A stretch of 39,129 bases of DNA, taken from Corallococcus interemptor. GTDB taxonomy: Bacteria; Myxococcota; Myxococcia; Myxococcales; Myxococcaceae. The DNA lies in the NCBI RefSeq assembly GCF_003668875.1, contig NZ_RAWM01000085.1, forward strand, positions 1 through 39,129. Direction: 5' to 3'. The notes below the pieces were generated by a model. It saw only the letters and a program-made list of their open reading frames with translations. It was not told the origin of the DNA and did no database searches. Positions 1 through 7,461 of the stretch are shown here, piece by piece (the stretch's first letter is position 1; each line of letters opens with the position of its first letter). The translations under genes were made by a program, and so were the position numbers.

Positions 1-191
1 CCCCACCCGCCCGACGAAGCGCGTCCACCCGGGAGTTGGAAGAGGGCCTGGGACATGGCCTCCGGGCTAGCACGCACCCCTCGTCCCCTCAAGCAGCACC
101 CCGTCCTCGCGGGAGCGGCCACTCTCCCTCATGCCTCGCATGCGGCCAGCCCCTACCCCGGCCAGGCCCGGCGCTTGTGCGCTCCCCGCCG

Positions 192-875
192 ATGCCGTAC
201 GTGCCGGGCATGTCCGTCGAATCGCCCTCCTCCCCGTCCGCTCCCCGCTCCCGTCCCGTCCGCCGCTCCTGGGTCTGGGCGGGCATCGCCGTGGCGTCGC
301 TCGGCTTCATGGGGGTGGCGGTCCACGACCTGATGGAGGGCCGGTCCAAGCCGCCGCCCCGGCTGGGCGCGCTGCCGGACTTCACCTTCACGCGGCAGGA
401 CGGACAGCCCTTCGGGGCGAAGCAGCTGCGCGGCCACCCGTACATCGCCAACTTCATCTTCACCCGCTGTCCCACGGTCTGCCCCGTCTTCACCCAGAAG
501 ATGGCGCGCGTGCAGGACCGCACGGCGAAGCTGGGGACGGATTTGCAGCTGGTGTCCTTCTCCGTGGACCCCGCCTACGACACCCCGGAGCGGCTGGCCG
601 AGTACGGGAAGAAGTACCAGGCGGACTTCACCCGCTGGAACTTCCTCACCGGCGACTACGCCACCCTCAAGGACACCATCGTCCAGGGCTTCAAGATCAG
701 CATGGGCCGCGAGCCCGGCGCCGCCGAGGACGACCTGCTCTCCATCTTCCACGGCACCCACTTCGTGCTGGTGGACGGCACCGGGGAGATTCGCGGCTAC
801 TACGACAGCGCGGACCCCGAGGCGACCCAGAAGCTGGAGACCGACGCCTTCCGCATCACCCGCGAAGAGGGCTGA
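192..875 (+). CDS. SCO1/SenC-family copper chaperone (thioredoxin fold)
   Basis: SCO proteins are membrane-anchored thioredoxin-fold proteins that deliver copper to, or reduce, the CuA site of cytochrome c oxidase subunit II. An N-terminal hydrophobic segment (roughly residues 27-45 from the chosen start) would anchor it with the domain outside the membrane. The CPTVC copper/redox motif follows the strand IANFIFTR, with the family blocks VSFSVDPAYDTPERL and a late FHGTHFVLVD that supplies the conserved histidine. About 227 residues is normal for the family. The frame is open from 36, but that leader is proline/arginine-rich and unlike SCO; ATG at 192 or 210 fits better, with no strong ribosome site at either. 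A partner oxidase operon lies about 33 kb away in this window. The family assignment is firm; the exact start is not. Confidence 0.9.
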   Translation: MPYVPGMSVESPSSPSAPRSRPVRRSWVWAGIAVASLGFMGVAVHDLMEGRSKPPPRLGALPDFTFTRQDGQPFGAKQLRGHPYIANFIFTRCPTVCPVFTQKMARVQDRTAKLGTDLQLVSFSVDPAYDTPERLAEYGKKYQADFTRWNFLTGDYATLKDTIVQGFKISMGREPGAAEDDLLSIFHGTHFVLVDGTGEIRGYYDSADPEATQKLETDAFRITREEG

Positions 876-899
876 GAAGAGGGCTGAGAAGAGGGCTGA
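864..899 (+). repeat. Three perfect tandem copies of a 12-bp unit at the SCO stop codon
   Basis: The unit GAAGAGGGCTGA is repeated exactly three times (864-875, 876-887, 888-899). The first copy encodes the last residues and stop codon of the SCO-like gene, so each extra copy repeats an in-frame Glu-Glu-Gly-stop. This is a simple sequence expansion, likely slippage, and does not alter the protein. Confidence 0.95.
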
Positions 900-921
900 G
901 CGCCCCAGCCCGCAAAGCCGA

Positions 922-956
922 AGGGCCGGCCCCACCTTTCGGTGAGCACCGGCCCT
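922..956. terminator. Hairpin between convergent genes, likely bidirectional terminator
   Basis: Arms AGGGCCGG (922-929) and CCGGCCCT (949-956) are perfectly complementary and enclose a second small CACC/GGTG hairpin around TTTC. It sits between the converging SCO-like gene and the minus-strand gene ending at 982. There is no clear T-tract, so the intrinsic-terminator call rests on the strong stem and the position. Confidence 0.6.
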
Positions 957-981
957 CGTCACGTCAGCTTCAGCGGGGAGC

Positions 982-1398
982 TCAGTTGATGAGCTGCGCC
1001 TGGGCCTGCGCGATGATGTTCTGGAAGTTCTGCTGCGCGGGCTGGGAGGCCAGCGCGCCGACCTTGTCCGCGCCCTGCTTCACGACGTTCGCGATGTCGC
1101 CGATGGCCTTCACGGAGGGGGCGAACTTGGTCAGCTGGGACAGACCGGCCAGGGGGCCCTTGGAGAGCAGCGCCGCGCCGGAGTCGATGAACTTGTCCAC
1201 GAACGGCTTCGCCAGCTTGCCCAGACCGAACGGGAGCTTGTCCAGCAGGCCGCCCGCCAGACCCTTCAGGCCGCCCGTGATGGCGCCCATGGGGTTCTGC
1301 ACGAAGTTCAGCGCCTTGCCCGCGATGTTCGCGACGCCGCCCGCGATGTTGGAGACCGTCTTCGCGACGCTGCTGACAACCTTGCCGATGCCGCCCAT
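982..1398 (-). CDS. Uncharacterised 138-residue amphipathic Gly/Ala-rich protein
   Basis: I do not recognise a family. The protein is rich in Gly, Ala, Val, Ile and Leu with regularly spaced Lys. It starts MGGIGKVVSSVAKTVSNIAG and continues through short repeated hydrophobic blocks separated by glycines (GGVANIAGKAL, GGLKGLAGGLLDKL). It has no cysteine, no classical signal peptide and no long transmembrane helix. The pattern suggests amphipathic helices that could lie on or insert into membranes, or self-assemble; that is inference. The start at 1398 is supported by an AGGGGGT ribosome site a few bases upstream. It is probably transcribed alone: a hairpin separates it from the upstream gene at 1529-1987 and another lies past its stop. 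Confidence 0.75.
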   Translation of the reverse strand: MGGIGKVVSSVAKTVSNIAGGVANIAGKALNFVQNPMGAITGGLKGLAGGLLDKLPFGLGKLAKPFVDKFIDSGAALLSKGPLAGLSQLTKFAPSVKAIGDIANVVKQGADKVGALASQPAQQNFQNIIAQAQAQLIN

Positions 1399-1471
1399 GG
1401 TGAAACCCCCTGCTTGAAGTCTGGTTTGGAGAGTGTGCCGAAGTGAAGCTGCAAAAGGATTCTCGGAAGGG

Positions 1472-1490
1472 GGAGGAAAATGTTTCCTCC
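1472..1490. terminator. Perfect 8-bp inverted repeat (GGAGGAAA/TTTCCTCC)
   Basis: Arms 1472-1479 and 1483-1490 flank the 3-nt loop ATG. It lies 39 bp past the stop of the minus-strand gene 1529-1987 and about 75 bp before the next minus-strand start (1398). It could be a terminator for the former or an operator for the latter; no T-tract is evident. Confidence 0.5.
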
Positions 1491-1528
1491 GAATTTCCGA
1501 TCAATTTCACGGAGATTCCGGGCGGGCC

Positions 1529-1987
1529 TCAGCCCCGGGTTCCGCCTCCGCCCTTCTTCAGCTGGTCCATCAACTCCTGGCGCTTGGCCTCGTCCTGGGG
1601 GGCCTTGGGGGCCTCGCCCGCGGGGTTCAGGCTGGGCTTGCCCGCGGCGGCGGCGCCGCCCTTGCCGGCCTCGAACTCGGACTTGGCGAAGGGGTTGCCC
1701 TGGCCGGGCAGCTCACCCTTGGCGCCCGCGACCAGGAACTCGCCGACCTCCTCCACCGTGTGCACGGGGAAGCCGTTCGCCTTCAGCTCCTCGTCGGACA
1801 CGACGTTGAGCATGGGCTCCTTGTCCTTGTCCTGGGCGTACTCGAGGACCAGCTCGACGTAGTCCTCCAGCTTCATGCCCACCGCGTCCGCGATGCGCTT
1901 CGTCTCGGGGTCCTTGAGGAGCTCCGCGCGCACGACTTCCACGGGACGGGACAGACCACGCTTCTTGCCAGGGGCTTGCTGGGACAT
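1529..1987 (-). CDS. Uncharacterised 152-residue soluble protein
   Basis: No family recognised. Residues about 1-85 look like a compact acidic/helical domain (VEVVRAELLKDPETKRIADA, KLEDYVELVLEYAQDKDKEP, VHTVEEVGEFLVAGAKGEL). The last about 60 residues are low-complexity, rich in Gly, Ala, Pro, Lys and Glu, and likely disordered. It has no signal peptide, membrane span or cysteine. A GGAG ribosome site lies about nine bases before the ATG at 1987, and a CTAGAGT -10-like box is at 2036-2030. Both support this start and a monocistronic message. Confidence 0.75.
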   Translation of the reverse strand: MSQQAPGKKRGLSRPVEVVRAELLKDPETKRIADAVGMKLEDYVELVLEYAQDKDKEPMLNVVSDEELKANGFPVHTVEEVGEFLVAGAKGELPGQGNPFAKSEFEAGKGGAAAAGKPSLNPAGEAPKAPQDEAKRQELMDQLKKGGGGTRG

Positions 1988-2029
1988 GCGATTTCGCTCC
2001 GGAGAGGAGAGGAAAGACGGCTGGGAACA

Positions 2030-2036
2030 ACTCTAG
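2030..2036 (-). promoter_or_regulatory. -10-like box CTAGAGT upstream of the 152-residue protein gene
   Basis: Read on the minus strand, CTAGAGT lies about 42 nt before the start codon at 1987. It belongs to a set of TAGnnT boxes found upstream of several genes in this window. No convincing -35 element was identified. Confidence 0.35.
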
Positions 2037-2088
2037 CCCATCTTTCCAGTAGTACCCATTCCCCCACCCGGAGTGGCCCTGCCCCCCT

Positions 2089-2110
2089 CTGAAAGCCCCC
2101 GGGGTTTCAG
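2089..2110 (-). terminator. Hairpin overlapping the stop codon of the activator-like gene
   Basis: CTGAAA-g-CCCC (2089-2099) pairs with GGGG-TTTCAG (2101-2110), one base bulged. The right arm contains the stop codon of the minus-strand gene ending at 2107. There is no T-tract. Confidence 0.45.
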
Positions 2111-2688
2111 CGGACCGCGTTGCGGGGCGCGCCCTTGCGGGCGGGGGCCGGGGCCTTGCGCTTGGGCAGGATGCGGGTGACGGAGCCGGGGCGGCGGGCG
2201 GCGGCGGCGGCGCGCTCCTTCTCCTCGGCGGCCTTCAGCGCCGCGGCGCGCACGGCCAGCACTTCGGCCTGCTGGGCCCAGCGGCGCTTGAGCGCGTCCC
2301 TCAGGCCCTCCGTCTGCAGGTCCACCTGCGCCTGGTGGAGGCGGTAGTGCAGGTCCTCGCGCAGGGTGCCCCGGGTGAGGGCGGCCATCGCCGCGCCGGA
2401 GATGCCCACCACGACCTTGGGCCGCTCCTCCTGCATCTGGAGGCAGCGCAGGATGAGGCCCTGGGCGTCCAGCGGCAGCTTCGCCGCGTCCGCGATGAAC
2501 ACGACGCCGTTGGGCTGGCGCAGCGCTCCGGCCAGCTCCTGGGGCTGGCGAATCTCCGTGAGCGGGACGCCGAAGTTGCGCGCGGCTTCCTCCGCCCAGG
2601 CCCTGCGCTCGTCCTCGGTGCCTCCGTGGATGAGCAGCGACGCACGGTTGGAGACGAGGTCCTCTTCTCGATAACCGCGAAGAGCCAC
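2107..2688 (-). CDS. Degenerate sigma-54 activator (AAA+)-like protein
   Basis: The middle of the protein follows the AAA+ core of sigma-54 enhancer-binding proteins with catalytic parts eroded. GVVFIADAAKLPLDAQGLILRCLQ-like sequence occupies the Walker B/helix region (canonically GTLFLDEIGELP...LLRVLQ), but the DE pair is now AD. LREDLHYRL matches the hallmark FREDLYYRL. The Walker A site is replaced by HGGTEDERRAWAEE, and no GAFTGA loop is present. The basic C-terminus (RRPGSVTRILPKRKAPAPARK) could bind nucleic acid but lacks an obvious Fis helix-turn-helix. It is predicted unable to hydrolyse ATP; a role as a regulator or dominant-negative partner is inference. GTG at 2688, preceded by AAGGGTAGG and a TTAGACT -10 box, is preferred over the longer frame from 2832, which would run through that promoter. 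Confidence 0.65.
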   Translation of the reverse strand: MALRGYREEDLVSNRASLLIHGGTEDERRAWAEEAARNFGVPLTEIRQPQELAGALRQPNGVVFIADAAKLPLDAQGLILRCLQMQEERPKVVVGISGAAMAALTRGTLREDLHYRLHQAQVDLQTEGLRDALKRRWAQQAEVLAVRAAALKAAEEKERAAAAARRPGSVTRILPKRKAPAPARKGAPRNAVR

Positions 2689-2726
2689 GGGATGCCCTAC
2701 CCTTCTGGGAAAGCGGGTCCTCCCAA

Positions 2727-2757
2727 AGTCTAACGCCCTCCTGGGTCGCCTGTTCAA
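2727..2757 (-). promoter_or_regulatory. Sigma-70-type promoter candidate (TTGAAC ... TTAGACT)
   Basis: On the minus strand TTGAAC (2757-2752) is followed after 18-19 nt by TTAGACT (2733-2727), about 39 nt before the GTG start at 2688. It is the best-looking housekeeping-type promoter I found, and it argues against translation from 2832. Confidence 0.5.
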
Positions 2758-2828
2758 TCCCTTACGTGCGGGAAAAAACCAGGGACCCGCTCCCCGGCGA
2801 GCCCCTCCACTGGACGCCCGTTCCCGGG

Positions 2829-4196
2829 TCAAACCGAAGGCACCACCATCACGGGCCGGCGGCAGCGCAGGACCAGCTCCTTCGCCACGGCCTCCTCCAG
2901 GACGTCCGGGGCCACCTCGCGGCGGGAGGACGTGCCCACGCAGACCAGGTCCACGCCCTCGCGCTCCGTGGCCTGGCAGATGGCGATGGTGACGTCATCC
3001 CCGCTGACGCCCTCCACGCTCCAGTGCACCGCCTGCGCGACCGTGTCCCGGGGCACCTGGGCCCAGAGCCGCTGCATCACCTGGTCCCGCTCGGACTCGG
3101 GCTCCGGGAGCACGCCGTGGAAGTCCCGGGGGCCCCGCTCGCGGCCCTTGAGCCGGTGCACGTGCAGCAGGTGCACGCGGCCGCCCGGCCCCACCAGCGA
3201 GCACGCCTGCGCGATGGCCTGCCCGGACGCGAGCGTGAAGTCCACCGGCACCAGGGCGCTCCGGGGCGGAGGCAGCCGGCGAGGCTCGCGCGCTCCGGGT
3301 GGGATGCACGCCACGGAGCGCTCCGCGTGGCGCAGCACGCCTTCCGACACGGAGCCATGCCACAGCCGCTGCACGCCGCCGCGCAGGTGCATGCCCACCA
3401 CCGTGAGCTCCGCGCTGCGCGCGTGGGCCACGTGCAGCAGGTGGTCCGCCGGGCGGCCATAGCCGGGCTCCAGCACCACCTCCACGCGGCCCTCGCCCTC
3501 CAGGTCACCCAGGCGCTCGCGCACCTCGCGGTGGAGCACGCGCTCCACCAGCGGATCCAACCCCTCCATGCTGCGCTCGCGCGGGTCCAGGCGCTCCACG
3601 TGCACGGGGGTCCGGATGCCCAGCCGCTCACGCTCCTCCAGGGGCGAGCACACGTAGGCGGCCAGCACGTCGCACCCGCCCACGCGCCGCAGCTCTCTCA
3701 GGAAGGTGATGGCTGCGTCGGACGTGGCGGAGCGCGGGTCCACGCCCACCATCACCAGCAGCCGGCGCCGGCCCCGGGCCCAGTCCAGCAGCGCCGAGTC
3801 CCGGCGCACCGCCAGCACCGGGGCGCAGCCGTGGCGGGCCAGGCGCTCCGCCAGGGACGTCTTGCGCCAGGGGGACGTGCGCCAGCCCCCGGCGGCCACC
3901 ACCACCATCCGGGCGCTCTTGCACTCCGCGTCCCCCAGCAGCGTCTCCACGGAGGCGCCCCGCTGCATGCGCGGCTCCACCGAGCCCCCGGGGCCCAAGA
4001 GCGGCCTCAGCCGCGCGGCCTCCGCGGCCAGGCCCCCCTCCGCCGTGGACAGGGCGTCCGGGGCCTCCGCGTCCGGGACCTCGTCATCCACTCCCAGGAG
4101 CAGCAGCGGCTCCCCCAGCCGGCCGGCGAGGGTGGCCGCGACGGTGGCCGCGTGCGCGGCTTCGGCGGACAGGTTGGTTGCGCAGATGATGGCCAT
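2829..4196 (-). CDS. Triple universal stress protein (three tandem USP domains)
   Basis: USP domains are alpha/beta nucleotide-binding-type folds that help cells survive stress; most proteins have one or two. This 455-residue protein appears to carry three: about 1-131 (MAIICATNLS ... CAPVLAVRR), about 144-299 (LLVMVGVDPRS ... AELTVVGMH, HGSVSEGVLRHAERSVACIP) and about 313-455 (ALVPVDFTLAS ... VDLVCVGTSS ... CRRPVMVVPS). Each starts with the strand/Asp pattern and ends with the PVxVV strand typical of USPs. Domain 2 best keeps the glycine-rich ATP loop; domains 1 and 3 look degenerate there. It is cytoplasmic, with no membrane span. ATG at 4196 has an AGGGGG ribosome site; the frame extends to 4289 but that leader is not USP-like. 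The substrate or signal is unknown. Confidence 0.85.
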   Translation of the reverse strand: MAIICATNLSAEAAHAATVAATLAGRLGEPLLLLGVDDEVPDAEAPDALSTAEGGLAAEAARLRPLLGPGGSVEPRMQRGASVETLLGDAECKSARMVVVAAGGWRTSPWRKTSLAERLARHGCAPVLAVRRDSALLDWARGRRRLLVMVGVDPRSATSDAAITFLRELRRVGGCDVLAAYVCSPLEERERLGIRTPVHVERLDPRERSMEGLDPLVERVLHREVRERLGDLEGEGRVEVVLEPGYGRPADHLLHVAHARSAELTVVGMHLRGGVQRLWHGSVSEGVLRHAERSVACIPPGAREPRRLPPPRSALVPVDFTLASGQAIAQACSLVGPGGRVHLLHVHRLKGRERGPRDFHGVLPEPESERDQVMQRLWAQVPRDTVAQAVHWSVEGVSGDDVTIAICQATEREGVDLVCVGTSSRREVAPDVLEEAVAKELVLRCRRPVMVVPSV

Positions 4197-4294
4197 GGCA
4201 GGGCCCCCTGGAGGAGGCGATGCCCGCTGGAGCCTCCCCTCGCCATGAAGGTGTTCACGCCGGAGGGACGGTGGCACACGGCCGGGCATGCCGG

Positions 4295-4311
4295 CCTGCC
4301 TGCCCGGCAGG
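4295..4311. terminator. CCTGCC/GGCAGG hairpin
   Basis: Perfect 6-bp arms with a 5-nt loop lie 26 bp past the stop of the pseudopilin-like gene (minus strand, stop at 4337) in the 140-bp gap before the USP gene. It is a likely transcription end for the former; weak because no T-run follows. Confidence 0.4.
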
Positions 4312-4336
4312 GTGGGGCGTCCCGGCGGGCCAGCGC

Positions 4337-4756
4337 TCAGCGCAAGAGCTGCTGGTGCCCGTCGTGGTTGGTGTGGTCCTGGTTCTCCCCCGCGCCGCCG
4401 CGCTGGTTCTCGCGGCCGAAGGTGGACAGGAACACGCCCTGCGCGCTGCTGGCGTACTGGTACGGCCGGCCCCAGGGGTCGCGGGGCACGGCGGGGAGGT
4501 ACTTGGGCACCAGCATCTCATCCAGGCTCCCCTCCTCCGGCAGCTGTCCGCCGTGGTCCGCCTGGTAGCGCTCCAGCGCGCCCAGGATGAGGGTGAAGTC
4601 CGCGTGGATGTGCTGGGCCTGCTCGGGGTCGCGGCGGCGGAAGGCGGTGAGCACCAGGGCCACGACCAGCGCCACCGCGAATACCACCGCCACCCAGGGC
4701 AGCGGCGAGCGGCGGGACTTGTCGTGGGAGGAGGACGGGGAGGAGGTGGCGGCCAT
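4337..4756 (-). CDS. Orphan GspG-like pseudopilin-domain membrane protein
   Basis: After a short Ser-rich basic N-terminus, residues about 18-40 form one membrane span (WVAVVFAVALVVALVLTAF). It is followed by the helix/strand layout of the type II secretion major pseudopilin C-terminal domain: LILGALERYQADHGGQLPEEGSLDEML, then VPRDPWGRPYQYAS and VFLSTFGRENQRGG. VPxDPWGxPYxY and the final Gly/Asp turn are the family's most conserved parts. The class III leader G/FTLIE processing site is missing, so it is probably not a processed pilin but a membrane-anchored protein with a GspG-like fold. The His/Gln-rich tail is unusual. It lies 27 bp downstream of the cyclase stop on the same strand, so co-transcription is plausible. 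Confidence 0.75.
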   Translation of the reverse strand: MAATSSPSSSHDKSRRSPLPWVAVVFAVALVVALVLTAFRRRDPEQAQHIHADFTLILGALERYQADHGGQLPEEGSLDEMLVPKYLPAVPRDPWGRPYQYASSAQGVFLSTFGRENQRGGAGENQDHTNHDGHQQLLR

Positions 4757-4783
4757 GGCCCATCCACCCTACCGCCTGGCGCG

Positions 4784-6244
4784 TCAGAGGGCGCGGTAAA
4801 GCGGCACCGGCTGCTGCTTGCCCTTCAGGCGCACCGGGGGCAGGTCCTCGAAGGCGGTCTCGTTCGCGTCCACCAGCTCACGCGTGCGCTCGCCCACCAG
4901 GATTTCCCCCGGACCGGCCAGCGCGCACAGCCGCGCGGCCACGTTCACCGCGTCGCCAATGCAGGTGTACTCGGCCCGCATCGCGCCGCCGATGTTGCCG
5001 GACACCACCACGCCCGAGTTGAGCCCCACGCCCAATTCCAGCACCAGGGGCCGGCCCTCGCGGCCGTGGGCCACCCACTCGGCCTCCGCCACGGCGCGCA
5101 GCTCCGCCACGGCCTCCATCATCATCTTCGCGCACTGCAAGCCCCGGAGCGCGTCGTCCGGGCGGCCCACCGGCGCGCCGAAGACGGCCATCAGCCCGTC
5201 GCCCAGGAACTTGTCCAGCGTGCCGCCGCAGGTGAGCACCGCGTCCGACAGCCGGCCCAGCACCTGGTTGAGCACCGCCACCACCTGTTCGGGCGGCAGG
5301 CTCTCCGCCAGGCCGGTGAAGTTGCGGATGTCCGCGAACAGCACCGTCACCTCGCGCTTCTCACCGGCGAGCACCGCCGCGTCCGCGCTCTTGAGGATTT
5401 CTTCCACCACCGCGTCGGACGTGTAGCGCGCGAACAGCTTGCGCATGCGCTCCGTCTCGTCCGTGCGGCGCACCACGCTCTCGATGCGCGCCGCCAGTTC
5501 ATCCATGGACGCGGACTTGTTCACGTAGTCGTCCGCGCCCGCGCGCAGGCCGCGCACGCGCTCCGCCTCGCGGTCATTGGCGGTGAGCATGATGACGGGG
5601 ATGGCGCTGCGCGGGCCCTCCTTCAGCCGCCGGCACAGCTCCACGCCGTCCAGCCCCGGCATCTCCAGGTCGCTCAGCACGATGGCCGGCTGCAGCCGCC
5701 CCATGCCCTCCAGCGCCTCGTACGGGTCCTGGAAGCAGAGGACTTCGTAGCCCAGCGCCACCAGCCCCTCCTGCACGAACGCGCACGCCAGGGGGCTGTC
5801 GTCCACCACCACCACGCGGCGGCGCCCCTCCGTCGCGGGACGCGGCAGGTCCTGCCGGCCGACGATGCGGTTCTGCACGCCCAGCGCTTCGTAGATCTGC
5901 TTGTACGTGCAGTGGCCCAGCTCGACGAGGATTTCCCCCAGCCGCCGCCCGTCGCGCCGCTGCCGCGCCAGCGCTTCGTCCAGCTGCGCGAGCGACACGT
6001 ACTTGAGCCCCACCAGCAGCTCGCCCAGCGGCGGCTGCGCGGGACCCTTGTCATGGTTCAGGCCCAGGGCTTCTCCCAGTGCGTCTTGGATCTGCTCGCG
6101 CGACACGTAGCCCAGGGAGATGAGCGCCTCCCCCACGCGCTGGCCGGTGAGCGCCTGCAGCGCGAGTGCCTCCTGCACCTGCCCCGGCGTGACGACACCC
6201 AGCTTGAGCAACAGGTCACCGAAGAGAGGGTTCGATGCACTCAC
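4784..6244 (-). CDS. MshEN-like / receiver / class III adenylate cyclase
   Basis: Domains in order: four copies of the 24-residue helical motif of MshEN/GspE-N domains in two pairs (about 8-62 and 72-127; [54 protein letters not shown]); a receiver domain about 144-257 with acidic pair D148-D149, phospho-acceptor D192 (SDLEMPG), T221 and K243; and a class III cyclase domain about 295-486. The cyclase has metal Asp D305 (LFADIRNF) and D349 (FLGDG), substrate-specificity pair K345/T427 (the Lys-Thr pairing known in ATP-specific cyclases) and transition-state residues N434 and R438. All catalytic residues are present, so cAMP production is predicted. MshEN domains of secretion/pilus ATPases bind c-di-GMP, which suggests c-di-GMP and phosphorylation inputs; that link is inference. 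The start is GTG at 6244 with GGAGG seven bases upstream. Confidence 0.88.
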   Translation of the reverse strand: MSASNPLFGDLLLKLGVVTPGQVQEALALQALTGQRVGEALISLGYVSREQIQDALGEALGLNHDKGPAQPPLGELLVGLKYVSLAQLDEALARQRRDGRRLGEILVELGHCTYKQIYEALGVQNRIVGRQDLPRPATEGRRRVVVVDDSPLACAFVQEGLVALGYEVLCFQDPYEALEGMGRLQPAIVLSDLEMPGLDGVELCRRLKEGPRSAIPVIMLTANDREAERVRGLRAGADDYVNKSASMDELAARIESVVRRTDETERMRKLFARYTSDAVVEEILKSADAAVLAGEKREVTVLFADIRNFTGLAESLPPEQVVAVLNQVLGRLSDAVLTCGGTLDKFLGDGLMAVFGAPVGRPDDALRGLQCAKMMMEAVAELRAVAEAEWVAHGREGRPLVLELGVGLNSGVVVSGNIGGAMRAEYTCIGDAVNVAARLCALAGPGEILVGERTRELVDANETAFEDLPPVRLKGKQQPVPLYRAL

Positions 6245-6320
6245 GCGGCCACCTCCATCGCTCGAACGTAGCCCAACGCCGTGGTCGCCGCCCAGCCCAC
6301 GGGTCGCAGGGACGCTGTCG

Positions 6321-7448
6321 TCAGGGCATGACCACGCGTCCGAAGGCGAGCAGGATTTCCAGGACGATCAACGCGACGATCATCACCTCCAGGACGTGGG
6401 AGCGGTCGATGTCCACCTCGCCCTTGAGCAGGCCATAGGTCTGCGCGAGCAGCTGCTGCTTGCGCGTGACGGAGGCCTGCCACGCGGGGATGCGCAGGCG
6501 GCGCACGGCGCCCTCGTAGACCTTGGCCAGGTAGAAGTCGCCGATGATCTTGAGGCTGTTCTCCACCCGCTCCACGAACTCGTTGAGGTCCACGAGCGTG
6601 CCCAGCGTCTCGCGCGCGAGGGTGCGGTACGGGCTGCGGAACAGCGTGAGCCAGCCGGGCTTGCGCTTCTGCACCTCGTCGTGGATGCGCGCGATGTGCT
6701 TGTCCAACCGCTCGTCGTAGTAGCGGAACTCCAGCAGCTGCGCGTTGGCGATCTCCAGGAGGTCCGGGATGTCGCGCGAGCCGGACGGCTCGTAGACGAA
6801 GGCGCTGTTCCAGTCCACGACGACCAGGTCATGGGCGGTGTAGCTGAAGCGCACCTGGGTGACAGCCTCGCGCTCACGGGGCGCGAGCGGCGCGGTGGTG
6901 CTCTCACCCAACAAAAGCCGGGCGATGTCCGCGCTCTGGAACAGCTCCTCCGCGGAGGGGTTGCCCTGGATGCGCTCGGCGAAGATGACGGTGTAGCTCT
7001 CGCTCTGGTCCCAGAGGTGCGGCCCCTGCACGGCGGCGGAGATGGTGCGGCGCACGCCCTCCACCAGCTCGAGCGCCAGGTCCTCCAGGGCCTGGCTGTC
7101 ATAGAGTTCGTCGGCGACGTGGGTGAGGGTCTCCCAGGTGGTGCCGGGGGCGACGGGGACGCGCAGGATGATGGACGCGGCGCCATGGTCGAACAGGCGC
7201 GCGGTGGCGTCCACGGTGACGGGGCCGCCGCGAAGGGCCAGGGGCCTGCGGCCCAGCTCATAGGCCACGGGAGGGTTGGGCAGCTGGATGTACTGGCTGT
7301 TCTCGCGCGACAGCTTCAAGCGGCGCGAATCCTCCGTCAGCGCCTTGCGAGCGCGCTCCAGGTCGATCTCCTCCGCGATGTCGAACGTGCGGTAGCAGAG
7401 GATGTGGGCCTGTTCGAAGAGCAGCGTCATTCCGGCGGGCGCGGACAT
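6321..7448 (-). CDS. DUF155/RMD1-like protein with C-terminal membrane anchor
   Basis: The C-terminal half matches the DUF155 family (yeast Rmd1/Sif2, human RMND1): [27 protein letters not shown], an [16 protein letters not shown] block, [19 protein letters not shown], then a final hydrophobic segment at about 352-371 ([18 protein letters not shown]) in the family-typical position. The protein is probably anchored in the inner membrane by this single C-terminal span. The mitochondrial relatives support translation or respiration, but the bacterial role is unknown. The first ATG is at 7448, with a second at 7430; neither has a strong ribosome site. The Uma2-like gene ends 13 bp upstream on the same strand, so they may share a transcript. 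Confidence 0.75.
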   Translation of the reverse strand: MSAPAGMTLLFEQAHILCYRTFDIAEEIDLERARKALTEDSRRLKLSRENSQYIQLPNPPVAYELGRRPLALRGGPVTVDATARLFDHGAASIILRVPVAPGTTWETLTHVADELYDSQALEDLALELVEGVRRTISAAVQGPHLWDQSESYTVIFAERIQGNPSAEELFQSADIARLLLGESTTAPLAPREREAVTQVRFSYTAHDLVVVDWNSAFVYEPSGSRDIPDLLEIANAQLLEFRYYDERLDKHIARIHDEVQKRKPGWLTLFRSPYRTLARETLGTLVDLNEFVERVENSLKIIGDFYLAKVYEGAVRRLRIPAWQASVTRKQQLLAQTYGLLKGEVDIDRSHVLEVMIVALIVLEILLAFGRVVMP

Positions 7449-7461
7449 GGTGGGCTGAAGC

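Noticed and set aside
1-191. Coding region or promoter before the SCO-like gene
   Set aside because: Frames here lack family similarity; a lone CTAG at 67 is not followed by a convincing -10 pattern, so nothing firm can be called.
2689-2832. N-terminal extension of the activator-like protein to 2832
   Set aside because: It is Arg/Pro-rich, runs through the TTGAAC/TTAGACT promoter and overlaps the USP gene stop.
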